Shown one piece after another: positions 16,037-24,802 of a stretch of DNA of 64,000 nt. Location of the stretch: NCBI GenBank assembly GCA_047602185.1, contig JASGHY010000001.1, forward strand, positions 5,208,001-5,272,000, read 5' to 3'. Source of the DNA: PMP191F sp047602185. GTDB taxonomy: Bacteria > Bacteroidota > Bacteroidia > Chitinophagales > Chitinophagaceae. The notes beneath the pieces were generated by a model. It worked only from the letters and a program-made list of their open reading frames with translations. It was not told where the DNA came from and ran no database searches. The translations under genes and the position numbers were made by a program. The stretch's first letter is position 1. Each line of letters starts with the position of its first letter.

Positions 16037-17488
16037 ATGTTCAATACACGAGTAAAAGTAAAAGAGCTGCTGGCCTCCGAGCAAACGGGCCACGAAGTAA
16101 CAGTCATGGGTTGGGTGCGCACTTTCCGCAACAATCAGTTTATTGCCCTTAATGACGGCTCTACTAATAATAACCTGCAGGTAGTTGTAGAACTGGGCAT
16201 GCTGGATGAGGCAACCCAGAAAAGAATTACTCCCGGTGCTTCATTAAAAGTAACCGGCGAGGTAGTGGCGTCGCAGGGTAAGGGTCAGAAAATTGAGGTG
16301 AAAGGAAAAACACTGGAAGTACTGGGCGATTGTAACCCGGAAGAATATCCTTTGCAGTTAAAGAACCGCCCCAGCCTGGAATACCTGCGTGAAAAAGCGC
16401 ATCTGCGTTTCCGCACCAATACATTTGGCGCTGTATTCCGCGTACGTCATGCATTGGCATTTGCTATTCACAAGTTCTATAATGAAAAAGGCTTTGTGTA
16501 CATGCACACGCCTATCATTACGGCCAGTGATGCCGAGGGTGCCGGTGAAATGTTTAAAGTAACCACTTTGCCTTTTGATAAAGTGCCTGATGCACTGCCC
16601 CGTACTGAAGATGGTGCTGTGGATTTTTCGGAAGACTTTTTTGGCCGTGCTGCTAACTTAACGGTAAGCGGACAGCTGGAAGGTGAGCTGGCTGCTATGG
16701 CATTCAGTGAGATCTATACTTTCGGACCTACTTTCAGGGCCGAGAATTCCAATACGGCACGCCACCTGGCTGAGTTCTGGATGATTGAGCCTGAAATGGC
16801 TTTCTACGACCTGGAAGATAACATGAACCTTGCTGAAGAGTTTATCCAGTACCTGATCCGTTATGTAATGGAACACAATCGTGAAGATCTTGAGTTCCTT
16901 GCACAAAGACTGGCGGAAGAAGAAAAAGCGCTGCCGCAGGATAAGCGCAGTGAAATGGGACTGATGGAGAAGCTGGAGTTTGTGGTAAATAATAAATTTG
17001 AGCGCATTACCTATACAGAAGCTATTGATGTGCTGTTACAATCACCCGCGTACAAGAAAAAGAAATTCCAGTACGAAGTGAAATGGGGTATTGATATGCA
17101 GAGCGAGCATGAGCGCTACCTGGTAGAAAAACATTTTAAAAAACCTGTGATCGTAACCAACTATCCAAAGGATATCAAAGCGTTCTACATGCGCCAGAAC
17201 GATGATGGTAAAACGGTTGCAGCTATGGACATACTGGCACCGGGCATTGGTGAAATTGTAGGTGGTTCACAACGTGAAGAGCGTTTGGACAGGCTGGAAA
17301 CAAGAATGAAGGAAATGCATATTCCTATAGAGGAAATGTGGTGGTATATGGATACCCGCAAGTTTGGTGCTGTGCCACATGCCGGTTTTGGTTTGGGCTT
17401 TGAGCGTATGGTATTGTTTGTAACCGGTATGACCAATATCCGCGACGTAATTGCCTTCCCCAGAACACCGAAGAGCGCAGAGTTTTAA
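16037..17488 (+). CDS. asnS: Asparaginyl-tRNA synthetase
   Basis: A class IIb aminoacyl-tRNA synthetase of 483 residues that charges tRNA-Asn with asparagine using ATP. The N-terminal OB-fold anticodon domain (VTVMGWVRTFRNNQFIALNDGS) and the catalytic core are clear: motif 2 around FRAENSNTARHLAEFWMIEPE and motif 3 GFGLGFERMVLFVTG. The AsnRS-type signature FEVTTL is replaced by FKVTTLPFDKVPD after EGAGEM, normal for the family. I chose ATG 16037 over 15977, because the extra 20 codons are not family-like and lie upstream of the likely transcription start. A strong terminator follows 42 nt after the stop. Confidence 0.97.
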   Translation: MFNTRVKVKELLASEQTGHEVTVMGWVRTFRNNQFIALNDGSTNNNLQVVVELGMLDEATQKRITPGASLKVTGEVVASQGKGQKIEVKGKTLEVLGDCNPEEYPLQLKNRPSLEYLREKAHLRFRTNTFGAVFRVRHALAFAIHKFYNEKGFVYMHTPIITASDAEGAGEMFKVTTLPFDKVPDALPRTEDGAVDFSEDFFGRAANLTVSGQLEGELAAMAFSEIYTFGPTFRAENSNTARHLAEFWMIEPEMAFYDLEDNMNLAEEFIQYLIRYVMEHNREDLEFLAQRLAEEEKALPQDKRSEMGLMEKLEFVVNNKFERITYTEAIDVLLQSPAYKKKKFQYEVKWGIDMQSEHERYLVEKHFKKPVIVTNYPKDIKAFYMRQNDDGKTVAAMDILAPGIGEIVGGSQREERLDRLETRMKEMHIPIEEMWWYMDTRKFGAVPHAGFGLGFERMVLFVTGMTNIRDVIAFPRTPKSAEF

Positions 17489-17530
17489 TTGAATGAAAAG
17501 GCCTGGTAAAGACACCGGCCACGATATAAT

Positions 17531-17565
17531 AAAAAAAGCAGTGATCCCGGATCACTGCTTTTTTT
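17531..17565. terminator. Bidirectional intrinsic terminator between asnS and the Usp gene
   Basis: A perfect 17-bp inverted repeat (AAAAAAAGCAGTGATCC at 17531-17547, partner at 17549-17565) has an A-run on the left and a T-run on the right. It serves both convergent genes, ending asnS on plus and the universal stress gene on minus, whose stop lies at 17579. Confidence 0.93.
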
Positions 17566-17578
17566 ATTGTAAGGATCA

Positions 17579-18403
17579 TTAGTCGTGTACAGAAACTATT
17601 GGGATATGCGACTGCTGTAAAAATTCTTTGCTGTTGCTTTTGCGGAAAATACTTTCCAGCAACTGGTGTTTTTTAGGGATCACCATGATCATGTCCAAAT
17701 GGTTATTGGCAGCAAATTCAGTGATGCCTTCAGTTACATTGTCAGCTTCCAGGAAATGCCAGGTGGGTACAATATTCCCCAACCTTCTTTCGAGGTAGCC
17801 CGATTTGAGGGCTACATTTTCAGGGATACCGCTTTTATTGTTGTCCACATTTAAGATGTGCAGTTCGGCGCCAAACTCCTGTACAATGTTCTTAATATAA
17901 TTAACGGGTGTTGATTCCTCTACATCCTGAAAGTCGCAGGCAAGCCCCAGCTTACGGATGGCTTTGTAACTGGTTTCAGCAGGAACAACGATAACAGGGT
18001 ATTTCAGGTGACGGATAGCGGTGAGGGCTGTACTGCCCATGATCAGCCTTTCAAGTCCTGTGGCACCCTGTGTGCCCATTACTACTGCAAATGGATGAAC
18101 AGAGTCGCAGATCTTTTCCATTTCTTCTACGGGATCCCCCAGTCTTGATTCTGTAAGTACATTCAGAGAGCCTGCTGTGGTTTGAATGATATGTGTTTTC
18201 AATTCTTCCACTCTTTCTTCAGCGGCTTTTTTTATTTCGTCGTACGAAAGCTCCGGCATAGGTACTTCGGTAAAAGGTACCGGTAGCTGATACATGTGTA
18301 CTAATAAAATATCTGCACCGATAGAACGGGCCATTTCAACAGCATAGTTCACTGCATTGAGTGAAACGGGCGAGAAGTCTGTGGGGACAAGTATAGTTTT
18401 CAT
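17579..18403 (-). CDS. Universal stress protein with two Usp domains
   Basis: A cytoplasmic tandem universal stress protein of 274 residues. The start at ATG 18403 (MKTILVPTDFSPVSLNAVNYAVEMA) is the canonical Usp opening. Upstream codons are not family-like. Domain 1 (about 1-145) keeps the ATP-binding pattern G-2x-G-9x-G-S (MGTQGATGLERLIMGSTALTA). Domain 2 (about 150-274, AIRKLGLACDFQDVE...) lacks that pattern and ends SNSKEFLQQSHIPIVSV, so it probably does not bind ATP. Such double proteins are common in Bacteroidota under starvation and redox stress. It is divergent from the exbD-like gene. Confidence 0.92.
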   Translation of the reverse strand: MKTILVPTDFSPVSLNAVNYAVEMARSIGADILLVHMYQLPVPFTEVPMPELSYDEIKKAAEERVEELKTHIIQTTAGSLNVLTESRLGDPVEEMEKICDSVHPFAVVMGTQGATGLERLIMGSTALTAIRHLKYPVIVVPAETSYKAIRKLGLACDFQDVEESTPVNYIKNIVQEFGAELHILNVDNNKSGIPENVALKSGYLERRLGNIVPTWHFLEADNVTEGITEFAANNHLDMIMVIPKKHQLLESIFRKSNSKEFLQQSHIPIVSVHD

Positions 18404-18533
18404 ATACATTGCTTTTGTTAGGTAAAAGTATTGCGCAGAAAGTTGTTTTTGTATGACTATCATCAGTTGCGGAGATGACAATGAATAGGTATGGAAAAAT
18501 TATGCCACGGCATCTCAACAGAAACAATTTATT

Positions 18534-19082
18534 ATGGCAGAGATTAACAGCGCTGCCGCTGACAACCGCAAGGCGGGTGTGAGGCGGAGTAAGAAGTTGT
18601 CTACCCGTATAGATCTTACACCAATGGTTGACCTGGGTTTTCTGCTGATCACCTTTTTTATATTTACCACTACCATGTCGGAGCCGAAAGCACTACAGCT
18701 TATAATGCCTGCAGATGGCCCCGGTAGTGAATCAGGAGAAAGTGCCACTTTAACAATTATACCTACAGTCAACAACCGTGTTTTTTATTATCATGGCCAG
18801 TTGGAAAATGCTTTACAAAAAGGCCAGTTTGGCTACACAGGATATTCATTTTCTGATGGTGTTGGCGACATCATCAGGCAGAAACAAAAGGCAATGAACC
18901 GCGTAAGGCCCGGTTACCAGAAAGAGCTTACACTGATCATAAAGCCGGCTTATGCTTCCAGTTACCAGAATGTAGTAAGCATGTTGGATGAAGTATTGAT
19001 CAATGCAGTACCGCGTTATGTATTAACAGATATTACCAAAGAAGAAACAGTAACGTTCGAAAAGAAAAATATTCAATTGTAA
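18534..19082 (+). CDS. ExbD/TolR-family biopolymer transport protein (orphan)
   Basis: A 182-residue inner-membrane protein with a basic cytoplasmic N-terminus (residues 1-28), one membrane helix (PMVDLGFLLITFFIFTTTM) carrying the conserved proton-path Asp in MVDLGFLL, and a periplasmic domain. It belongs to the ExbD/TolR family, which with ExbB uses the proton motive force to energise TonB. No exbB, tonB or second exbD is adjacent, so its partners must be elsewhere. The periplasmic part ends KPAYASSYQNVVSMLDEVLINAVPRYVLTDI, split as KPAYASSYQNVVSMLDEV and PRYVLTDI, as in Bacteroidota ExbD. It converges with the DUF2304 gene. Confidence 0.92.
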   Translation: MAEINSAAADNRKAGVRRSKKLSTRIDLTPMVDLGFLLITFFIFTTTMSEPKALQLIMPADGPGSESGESATLTIIPTVNNRVFYYHGQLENALQKGQFGYTGYSFSDGVGDIIRQKQKAMNRVRPGYQKELTLIIKPAYASSYQNVVSMLDEVLINAVPRYVLTDITKEETVTFEKKNIQL

Positions 19083-19132
19083 CCGGGTAGCAGGATGTTG
19101 AGGTATTGAGCGTTGCAGATAAGCTATTTCAA

Positions 19133-19492
19133 TTATTGCTTGTTGTTGCCGGAGAGGGAAGAGGTGTTATCCGGTTGTTGAGCTTTCTGCAAGGCATCCT
19201 GCCTGATAAGCTCTGTAAAGGTTTGCTCCAGCTTACGGATGCGTACATACAGTTTAAGGATAACAAACCAGAAAATAAGAATGCTGATATAGAACACCAG
19301 GTCGGCACCGCGGCCAACGCCGAGGAATTTCGCCAGTCTTGTGGTCATATCGGGCCAGATGATAAAAACAGCTGCACAGGAAAGCAGGAGAACTAGGAAA
19401 ACGATATCCAGTAACCTTCTTCTTAGCCGAACAATAAAGTAAAAGCCTATAAAGGCTACCCCTGTCAGTAAAAGAAGTTGAATATTGTTCAT
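19133..19492 (-). CDS. DUF2304 membrane protein
   Basis: A 119-residue protein with three likely membrane helices (NNIQLLLLTGVAFIGFYFIV, DIVFLVLLLSCAAVFIIW, ADLVFYISILIFWFVILKLY) and a charged, Gln-rich C-terminal tail. The VGRGADLVFYISIL motif is typical of DUF2304. This family is regularly paired with GT2 polyprenyl-phosphate glycosyltransferases and is thought to assist them, but its role is not proven. It overlaps the GT2 gene by 4 nt (TCAT on plus, ATGA on minus), indicating translational coupling as the last gene of the operon. Confidence 0.9.
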   Translation of the reverse strand: MNNIQLLLLTGVAFIGFYFIVRLRRRLLDIVFLVLLLSCAAVFIIWPDMTTRLAKFLGVGRGADLVFYISILIFWFVILKLYVRIRKLEQTFTELIRQDALQKAQQPDNTSSLSGNNKQ

Positions 19493-20190
19493 CGGAAGAG
19501 TTTATGTAAAACTAAATCAAATAATATTTTAATGCTGTCAAAGGCCGACTGTCCTTTTTCAATAGAGTAATGGGAGTAAAGCACCCGTACAGGCACTTCT
19601 TTGATCTGCAGCTTGTGTTTCTTTATTTCCAGCAGAATTTCAGAAGCGTGCGCCATCCTGTTTTCTGTAATTACAACAGTGTCAATGGCTTTTTTATTGA
19701 ATGCACGTAGCCCGTTGTGTGCATCGCTTAACAGCATACCTGAAAATGCGAAATTGATAAACCTTGCAAGTTGCAGTATTATCTTTTTTGAAAAGGGTAC
19801 TTCCTGCCCTTCCTTCGCCAGGAAGCGTGAACCCATGGTTACATCTGCTACGCCGGATAGCAATGGCAATACCAGCTCCGGAATATCCCCGGCCCTGTGC
19901 TGACCATCGGCATCAAAAGTTACTGCATAAAGTGCGTTTTGTGAACGGGCGTAGCTAATACCTGTTTGCAGCGCGGCGCCCTGCCCCAGGTTGGCAGCAT
20001 GGCGAATATAAATGATGGGAAGATCCTGTAAAACGGTTTGCAAAGGAGTGGCAGAACCATCATCAACCACTACAATGTGTACATATCCCAGTTGCAGCAG
20101 GCTGTTCACTACACCACGGATGGTTTGCTGCTCATTGAAGCAGGGAATAATGATATAGATATCGTTTGTATTAATGTACACCGGCTGCAA
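19489..20190 (-). CDS. Family 2 glycosyltransferase (dolichol/polyprenyl-phosphate sugar synthase-like)
   Basis: A 233-residue GT-A fold enzyme that would transfer a sugar from a nucleotide donor to a polyprenyl phosphate. The N-terminal IYIIIPCFNEQQTIRGVV, VVVDDGSATPLQ, the metal-binding FDADGQH and VTMGSRFL are typical of DPM1-like GT2 proteins. There are no C-terminal membrane helices, so the partner DUF2304 may supply membrane anchoring. The start at 20190 overlaps the end of the upstream polytopic gene by 20 nt, in line with one tightly packed operon of four genes. The sugar and acceptor are unknown. Confidence 0.9.
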   Translation of the reverse strand: MQPVYINTNDIYIIIPCFNEQQTIRGVVNSLLQLGYVHIVVVDDGSATPLQTVLQDLPIIYIRHAANLGQGAALQTGISYARSQNALYAVTFDADGQHRAGDIPELVLPLLSGVADVTMGSRFLAKEGQEVPFSKKIILQLARFINFAFSGMLLSDAHNGLRAFNKKAIDTVVITENRMAHASEILLEIKKHKLQIKEVPVRVLYSHYSIEKGQSAFDSIKILFDLVLHKLFR

Positions 20191-21838
20191 GATAGTGGTA
20201 AAATATGTTGTATTCTTTACCGACGAGCCCCTGCCTTTGCAGCTTATTATTTTCGATGTACTTTTTAAAATAAGGCATATGCCTTTCCCGGATTACCAAT
20301 ACAAACAATGTAGGCTGTGCACAATACAGAGGCGAGGTATTTATTTCATCGAGGTTAAACAGGGCTTTGCCTGTTGTCACTACTGCCAATGCACTGACGC
20401 TGGGTGTTTGTGATCCTATTATAATGTCTTTTTGCTGTTGGCTTGCAATAGTGCTTACATTTTTCAGAAAGGTTTTTATTTCTTTTTCAGGGAAGGCTTC
20501 GGCATGTTGCATATCCCTTCCGGCAGCGTAATTACCAATAACAGCAATGCCATGAAACCATTCAATAGTAATTACTATGACAAATACAACCCTGAGCAGT
20601 TTAAGCAGTATGCTATGTTTTACAGGCTGTCGCATAAAAAGCCACCACATAAAAAAGACCTGTAAACAAAATACAGGAATAATAAAATATCTTTCTTCTG
20701 AACCGTATACCCAGTTGAAATTAGATGGGAAACTATAATAACTGCTAAGCGTTAACGAAAGATAGAATAGCAAGGCTATACAACAAGTGCTCAGTAATCC
20801 ACCTGCTAAAAAGAAAGTTTGTACAGGGGTTCCAATATTCATTTTTGTTTTAAGAGCATATCTGCAGAATACAAAGGTCATGAAGAGAGCTGCAATAAGC
20901 CCTGTTATTGTAATAATTAACCGACTTTGGGCGTACGAAAGGTGGAGCCATAGCGAAAGTTTCATAATATAAAACTGTGGCTTCATAAAGGTAGTCAGTA
21001 CAAAAGGGGAGATAGATTGCAGGTTAGAAGGAAAGAATCCCTTTTGGGCGGGCCTGTAATAAGTAGCGCTGCCGGTATAAACATATTGAAATATTAATAG
21101 GACGCCCACTACTATAAGATTGGCGAGCAAAGCGTAAAAACCGGCATGCTTTATACGTGCATCTTTTTTGGTGTAACTATTCCATATCAAAAAACATGGC
21201 AATAGAAAACTAGCCGGTAAATACATGAACCTGAACCATACACCCAATGCGCTGCATACACCTATTGCAATGCCCCTTGTGCTATTACTATTTTCAACTT
21301 TTAAAAATGTGAGTAATAATGAGATGGCCAGTATATAACACATTAATGCAGGCTGGTCTGTTGTGGCGTTGACTACCAGGTACTGCGGCATACTTAATCC
21401 ATAGATCAGGATAGAAATATTAATCAGCCATATAGGGAATGCCAATTGCCTGAGCAGCTTAAATACAAGTGGGATGAAAAGAACAGCAAATACCCAGGTG
21501 GTTACGAGGCTGGCCAACTCAATGTTTTTACCCAATAAAAAGTAAAAAGGAATAATACATGCACTGTAAGCGGGTGGCCAGCCAACCATTGGCTCGTATA
21601 CAACTTTCGAAAGATCTGCAGCATGTACCTGTGGTATAGTAAATCCATGTCCATCGGCCATGCTTTTGGCTGCCAGTGATTGCAATAAAAGATCGTGGCT
21701 GAAACTAAAATAAGCTGTTGTTAATATTATTTTGCAGGCTGCGGCCAGCAGCATACAAACAATAGTGGCTGATTTACCATTCAGAATATTAACAGGAAAT
21801 ATAAAATTTTGCCGTGAAGTTATTGTTGATCCCTGCAT
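20171..21838 (-). CDS. Polytopic membrane protein, GT39/PMT-like glycosyltransferase candidate (copy B)
   Basis: A 555-residue protein with about 10-12 predicted membrane helices followed by a soluble C-terminal part from about 440. The N-terminal half has LAAKSMADGHGFTIPQVHAA and VGWPPAYSACIIPFYF, and a later GSEERYFIIPVF, where acidic and aromatic residues lie in loops as in GT-C fold enzymes that use lipid-linked sugars. It is clearly paralogous along its whole length to the gene just upstream (21845-23521), separated by only 6 nt. With GT2 and DUF2304 it forms a presumed envelope glycan operon. GT39 membership is my inference from topology and motif style. Confidence 0.72.
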   Translation of the reverse strand: MQGSTITSRQNFIFPVNILNGKSATIVCMLLAAACKIILTTAYFSFSHDLLLQSLAAKSMADGHGFTIPQVHAADLSKVVYEPMVGWPPAYSACIIPFYFLLGKNIELASLVTTWVFAVLFIPLVFKLLRQLAFPIWLINISILIYGLSMPQYLVVNATTDQPALMCYILAISLLLTFLKVENSNSTRGIAIGVCSALGVWFRFMYLPASFLLPCFLIWNSYTKKDARIKHAGFYALLANLIVVGVLLIFQYVYTGSATYYRPAQKGFFPSNLQSISPFVLTTFMKPQFYIMKLSLWLHLSYAQSRLIITITGLIAALFMTFVFCRYALKTKMNIGTPVQTFFLAGGLLSTCCIALLFYLSLTLSSYYSFPSNFNWVYGSEERYFIIPVFCLQVFFMWWLFMRQPVKHSILLKLLRVVFVIVITIEWFHGIAVIGNYAAGRDMQHAEAFPEKEIKTFLKNVSTIASQQQKDIIIGSQTPSVSALAVVTTGKALFNLDEINTSPLYCAQPTLFVLVIRERHMPYFKKYIENNKLQRQGLVGKEYNIFYHYLAAGVH

Positions 21839-21844
21839 CAGTTC

Positions 21845-23521
21845 TTATTGTTTATATTGACTGTTGCCCGTTGCAAGCTCGCAATAAAATGCATAGTATT
21901 CGTTAGCAATAAACGTTTCCCGCACAGGTTTATGCTTATCGAGGAATTTTTTAAAATAAGGAAGGTGGGCGTCCCGTACAATTAATACCAGTAAAGTGGG
22001 GCGCTCGCAATAAACAGGATCGCTGATAAGCTCATCCATCCTGAAAAGCTCGTTAATGCCTAAAAGAGTTGGTTGCCCATGCGTGCCTGCTTCCAATGTA
22101 CCTACTACCAGCTCTTTCTGCTGTTGCCTGGCCAGTGTGGCCGTGTTTTGAAGAAAGGCATTTACTTCATTTTGTTCGGCAACTGAATGCCATCGTACAG
22201 AAGTTCCTTTCAGGTATTTGCTGATCACAAAGGCCCCATGTATCATTTCTATAGCAATGATAATAACAAAAAGGCCCCTGCATATATTGGTGACAATTTT
22301 GTAGCGCACAGGTTTCCGGACAAACAGCCACCAGAGAATGAATACCTGTATACAAAAGATGGGGATGATAAAATATCTCTCTTCTGCACCGTAGACCCAC
22401 TCAAAATTGGAAGGAAAGCCGTAATAACTGCTAAAGGAAACGGTGAGATACAGCATTAGTAATATAACTGCAAAACTCAGCAGGCCGCCTGCTATAAAAA
22501 AAGTTTGTGATGGTCCGTTTGTGTTTAATTTCTTTTTAATGGCGTACCAGCAAAATAAAATCACCATAAAGAATGCAGGAAGAAAGCCGATGTTGGTTAT
22601 GAGTTGCAGGCTTTGCATGTAAGCAATATGCCGCCATGCCGCCAGCTTCATGGTGTAAAAATGGATGTTCATGAAAGAAGCCGGCACAAAAGGAGTAACA
22701 GCATGCAGGTTTGATAAGAATAGCCCTTTTTCCACCGGTCTGTAATAAGTAGCGCTGCCGGTATAATAATGCTCGAAAGTCAGTAATGCTGCAACCAGGA
22801 TGCCATTGACGATAAACGCGTAAAAGCCTGCCTGCTTCAAACGCTTATTTTTTTTCAGGTAGCCGTTCCATAATAAAAACACAGGCAATACAAAACTAAC
22901 AGGCAGATACATATACCTGAACCATACACCCAGTGCACAGCTTATGCCTATATAAATGCCATAGGAGCTTTTTTTTCTGTCAGTTCCAGTAAACACTAAC
23001 AGCTGGTAAAGCGCCAGCATGTAGCACATTAATGCCGGCAGATCGGTAGCGGAAAATAGCTCAAGGTATTTGGGAATGCTTAACCCGTAAATAACAACGA
23101 AAAGATTGACTACCCAGGCAGGAAATTGTAGCTGCTCCAGTAGTTTGCCTGCAAGCGGAATAAACAATACCGAGATGACGCAAATAGTAACCAGCGTGGC
23201 AAGCGCCAGGTGCTTGCCTACTATCAGGTAAAAAGGAACAATTACAGCACTGAATGCGGGTGGCCAACCTACCAATGGGTCGTACACTACTTTTGACAGG
23301 TTGCCCGCATGCACCTGGGGTATGGTAAAACCATAACCATCGGCCATACTTTGGGCTGCAAGGCCCTGTAAAATAAGATCATGGCTGAAGCTGAAAAACA
23401 GGGTCACCAATATTACTTTACAGATGGCCGCAAAGAGGAAACAGGTAAGGGTTAATTTGTTTCTGCTGGAGATATTATGGGGCAATACAATGTTTTGTAG
23501 AGAGCTTGTTAATGCCTGCAT
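21845..23521 (-). CDS. Polytopic membrane protein, GT39/PMT-like glycosyltransferase candidate (copy A)
   Basis: The first gene of the four-gene minus-strand operon encodes a 558-residue polytopic protein. Its order of features equals copy B: LAAQSMADGYGFTIPQVHAG, VGWPPAFSAVIVPFYL, YYTGSATYYRPVEKGLF, GAEERYFIIPIF, and a C-terminal soluble segment with RPTLLVLIVRDAHLPYFKKF, split as RPTLLVLIVRD and LPYFKKF. The Asp/Glu residues in the first loop and before the aromatic motifs are in places expected of GT-C active sites, though no family could be confirmed. The divergent gap to the oxygenase gene holds two palindromes. The ATG at 23521 is the only reasonable start. Confidence 0.72.
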   Translation of the reverse strand: MQALTSSLQNIVLPHNISSRNKLTLTCFLFAAICKVILVTLFFSFSHDLILQGLAAQSMADGYGFTIPQVHAGNLSKVVYDPLVGWPPAFSAVIVPFYLIVGKHLALATLVTICVISVLFIPLAGKLLEQLQFPAWVVNLFVVIYGLSIPKYLELFSATDLPALMCYMLALYQLLVFTGTDRKKSSYGIYIGISCALGVWFRYMYLPVSFVLPVFLLWNGYLKKNKRLKQAGFYAFIVNGILVAALLTFEHYYTGSATYYRPVEKGLFLSNLHAVTPFVPASFMNIHFYTMKLAAWRHIAYMQSLQLITNIGFLPAFFMVILFCWYAIKKKLNTNGPSQTFFIAGGLLSFAVILLMLYLTVSFSSYYGFPSNFEWVYGAEERYFIIPIFCIQVFILWWLFVRKPVRYKIVTNICRGLFVIIIAIEMIHGAFVISKYLKGTSVRWHSVAEQNEVNAFLQNTATLARQQQKELVVGTLEAGTHGQPTLLGINELFRMDELISDPVYCERPTLLVLIVRDAHLPYFKKFLDKHKPVRETFIANEYYAFYCELATGNSQYKQ

Positions 23522-23571
23522 GTAAACCTGGTTCTTTAACGCAAAGTAGCTAAAAATCGGCTATTGTATGG

Positions 23572-23609
23572 GTTGATAGCGTGTTGTATAATGAGCACAG
23601 GCTATCAAC
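23572..23609. repeat. Inverted repeat (9-bp arms, inner GTG/CAC)
   Basis: GTTGATAGC (23572-23580) and GCTATCAAC (23601-23609) are perfect complements, and the next three bases GTG/CAC can extend the stem across a small bulge. It lies 51 nt upstream of the copy A start on minus, and it has no T-tract. It could be an operator for the divergent promoters or an element of a repeat family. Confidence 0.6.
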
Positions 23610-23674
23610 AGGGTGTTTTCTAAACACGGAGAGCCTTTAGTTCCGGGCCTGTCATCCAATGTTGTTTAATTAGT

Positions 23675-23729
23675 GGCTGGTGAAGACACCTGCCACGTAA
23701 TACCCCCGGCTGGTGTCTTCACCAGCCGG
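23675..23729. repeat. Palindromic REP-like element (TGGTGAAGACACC class)
   Basis: GGCTGGTGAAGACACC (23675-23690) and its exact complement (23712-23727) form a 16-bp inverted repeat with a 21-nt spacer. The right arm alone also folds: CCGGCTGGTG-TCTT-CACCAGCCGG (23706-23729), a 10-bp stem with a TCTT loop. A closely related word CTGGTAAAGACACCGGCCACG occurs after asnS at 17503-17522 (two mismatches over about 20 bases), which suggests a dispersed family. Confidence 0.65.
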
Positions 23730-23857
23730 AAGCAAGACCTTCATCAACGACATTGATTTATGATCTGTAGAATTTTGTTGCAGGTTTCTTCTTTCGTAAC
23801 TTGTAATTTGCACCCCCTTTTAGCGAAGGGCATGCTTTTATCACTAAAACACTTTTT

Positions 23858-24802
23858 ATGTCAATACCGGTTGTAAATCTTGCCGACTTTTTATCCGGCG
23901 ATCCGCAGTTAAAACAGGCTTTTGTAAACCAATTAGGCAAAGCCTATGAGGATGTTGGTTTTGTGGCTGTAAAAAATCACGGTATTCCTGATGCCCTGAT
24001 CGGTGACCTGTACAAATACGTACAGCAGTTCTTTTCTCTGCCGCTGGATGAAAAGAAACAATATGAAGTGCCTGGTCTTGCCGGCCAGCGTGGTTATACT
24101 TCTTTTGGTAAAGAACATGCCAAGGGCAGCGATGCACCGGATCTGAAAGAGTTTTTCCAGTACGGGCAAAAGGTAGAAGACAATGACCCGGTTAAAAGTG
24201 AATATCCTGATAACGTACAGGTGCAAGACGTGACAAACTTTAATGTTACGTTTGATAAGGCTTACCGCGCATTTGAAAAATCAGGAACGGCATTGCTGCA
24301 GGCAATTGCCATTTATCTTGGTTTGGAGGAGCATTATTTTGACCAGTTTGTACACAATGGAAATTCTATCTTACGTGCTATACACTATCCTCCTATTACC
24401 AGCGAGCCCAAATCGGCCATCCGTGCTGAGCAGCATGAGGATATTAACCTGATCACGCTACTGGTAGGCGCTTCTGCAGACGGATTACAGATCCTGACCA
24501 AACAAAATGAATGGGTAGGTGTTACTTCTTTACCGGAGCAGATAGTGGTGAATGTGGGTGATATGCTGCAAAGGCTTACCAATAATAAGCTGAAGTCAAC
24601 CACGCACAGAGTAGTAAATCCTCCACGCGAAATGTGGCATACATCAAGATTCTCTATTCCCTTCTTTCTGCATCCCAAAGGTGATATGAGCCTTGCCTGC
24701 CTTAGCAGTTGCATTGACGCTACGCATCCTAAAGTGTATGCTGATGCTACAGCGGGTGAATACCTGGATGAGCGTTTGAGAGAGATTGGTTTGAAGAAAT
24801 AG
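23858..24802 (+). CDS. Isopenicillin N synthase-like 2-oxoglutarate/Fe(II) oxygenase
   Basis: A 314-residue non-haem iron oxygenase of the IPNS/2OG-Fe(II) superfamily. The N-terminal DIOX_N region (IPVVNLADFLSGD, GKAYEDVGFVAVKNHGIP) is followed by the catalytic jelly roll. Metal ligands are H193 and D195 (EQHEDINLITLL) and H250 (STTHRVVNPP), and the 2-oxoglutarate-binding RxS is R264/S266 (SRFSIPFF). Such bacterial proteins oxidise varied small molecules. The substrate is not predictable, and despite the family name there is no sign of beta-lactam synthesis nearby. Length is normal. Confidence 0.9.
   Translation: MSIPVVNLADFLSGDPQLKQAFVNQLGKAYEDVGFVAVKNHGIPDALIGDLYKYVQQFFSLPLDEKKQYEVPGLAGQRGYTSFGKEHAKGSDAPDLKEFFQYGQKVEDNDPVKSEYPDNVQVQDVTNFNVTFDKAYRAFEKSGTALLQAIAIYLGLEEHYFDQFVHNGNSILRAIHYPPITSEPKSAIRAEQHEDINLITLLVGASADGLQILTKQNEWVGVTSLPEQIVVNVGDMLQRLTNNKLKSTTHRVVNPPREMWHTSRFSIPFFLHPKGDMSLACLSSCIDATHPKVYADATAGEYLDERLREIGLKK

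Larger units (their letters stand above)
23522..23857. other. 336-nt divergent gap with two palindromic elements
   Basis: The gap separates the membrane glycosyltransferase operon (minus) from the oxygenase gene (plus). It contains the inverted repeats listed at 23572-23609 and 23675-23729. A -7-like word TAATTTG (23804-23810) precedes the oxygenase ATG by 47 nt and is a plausible promoter for it. No coding frame is evident. Confidence 0.5.
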
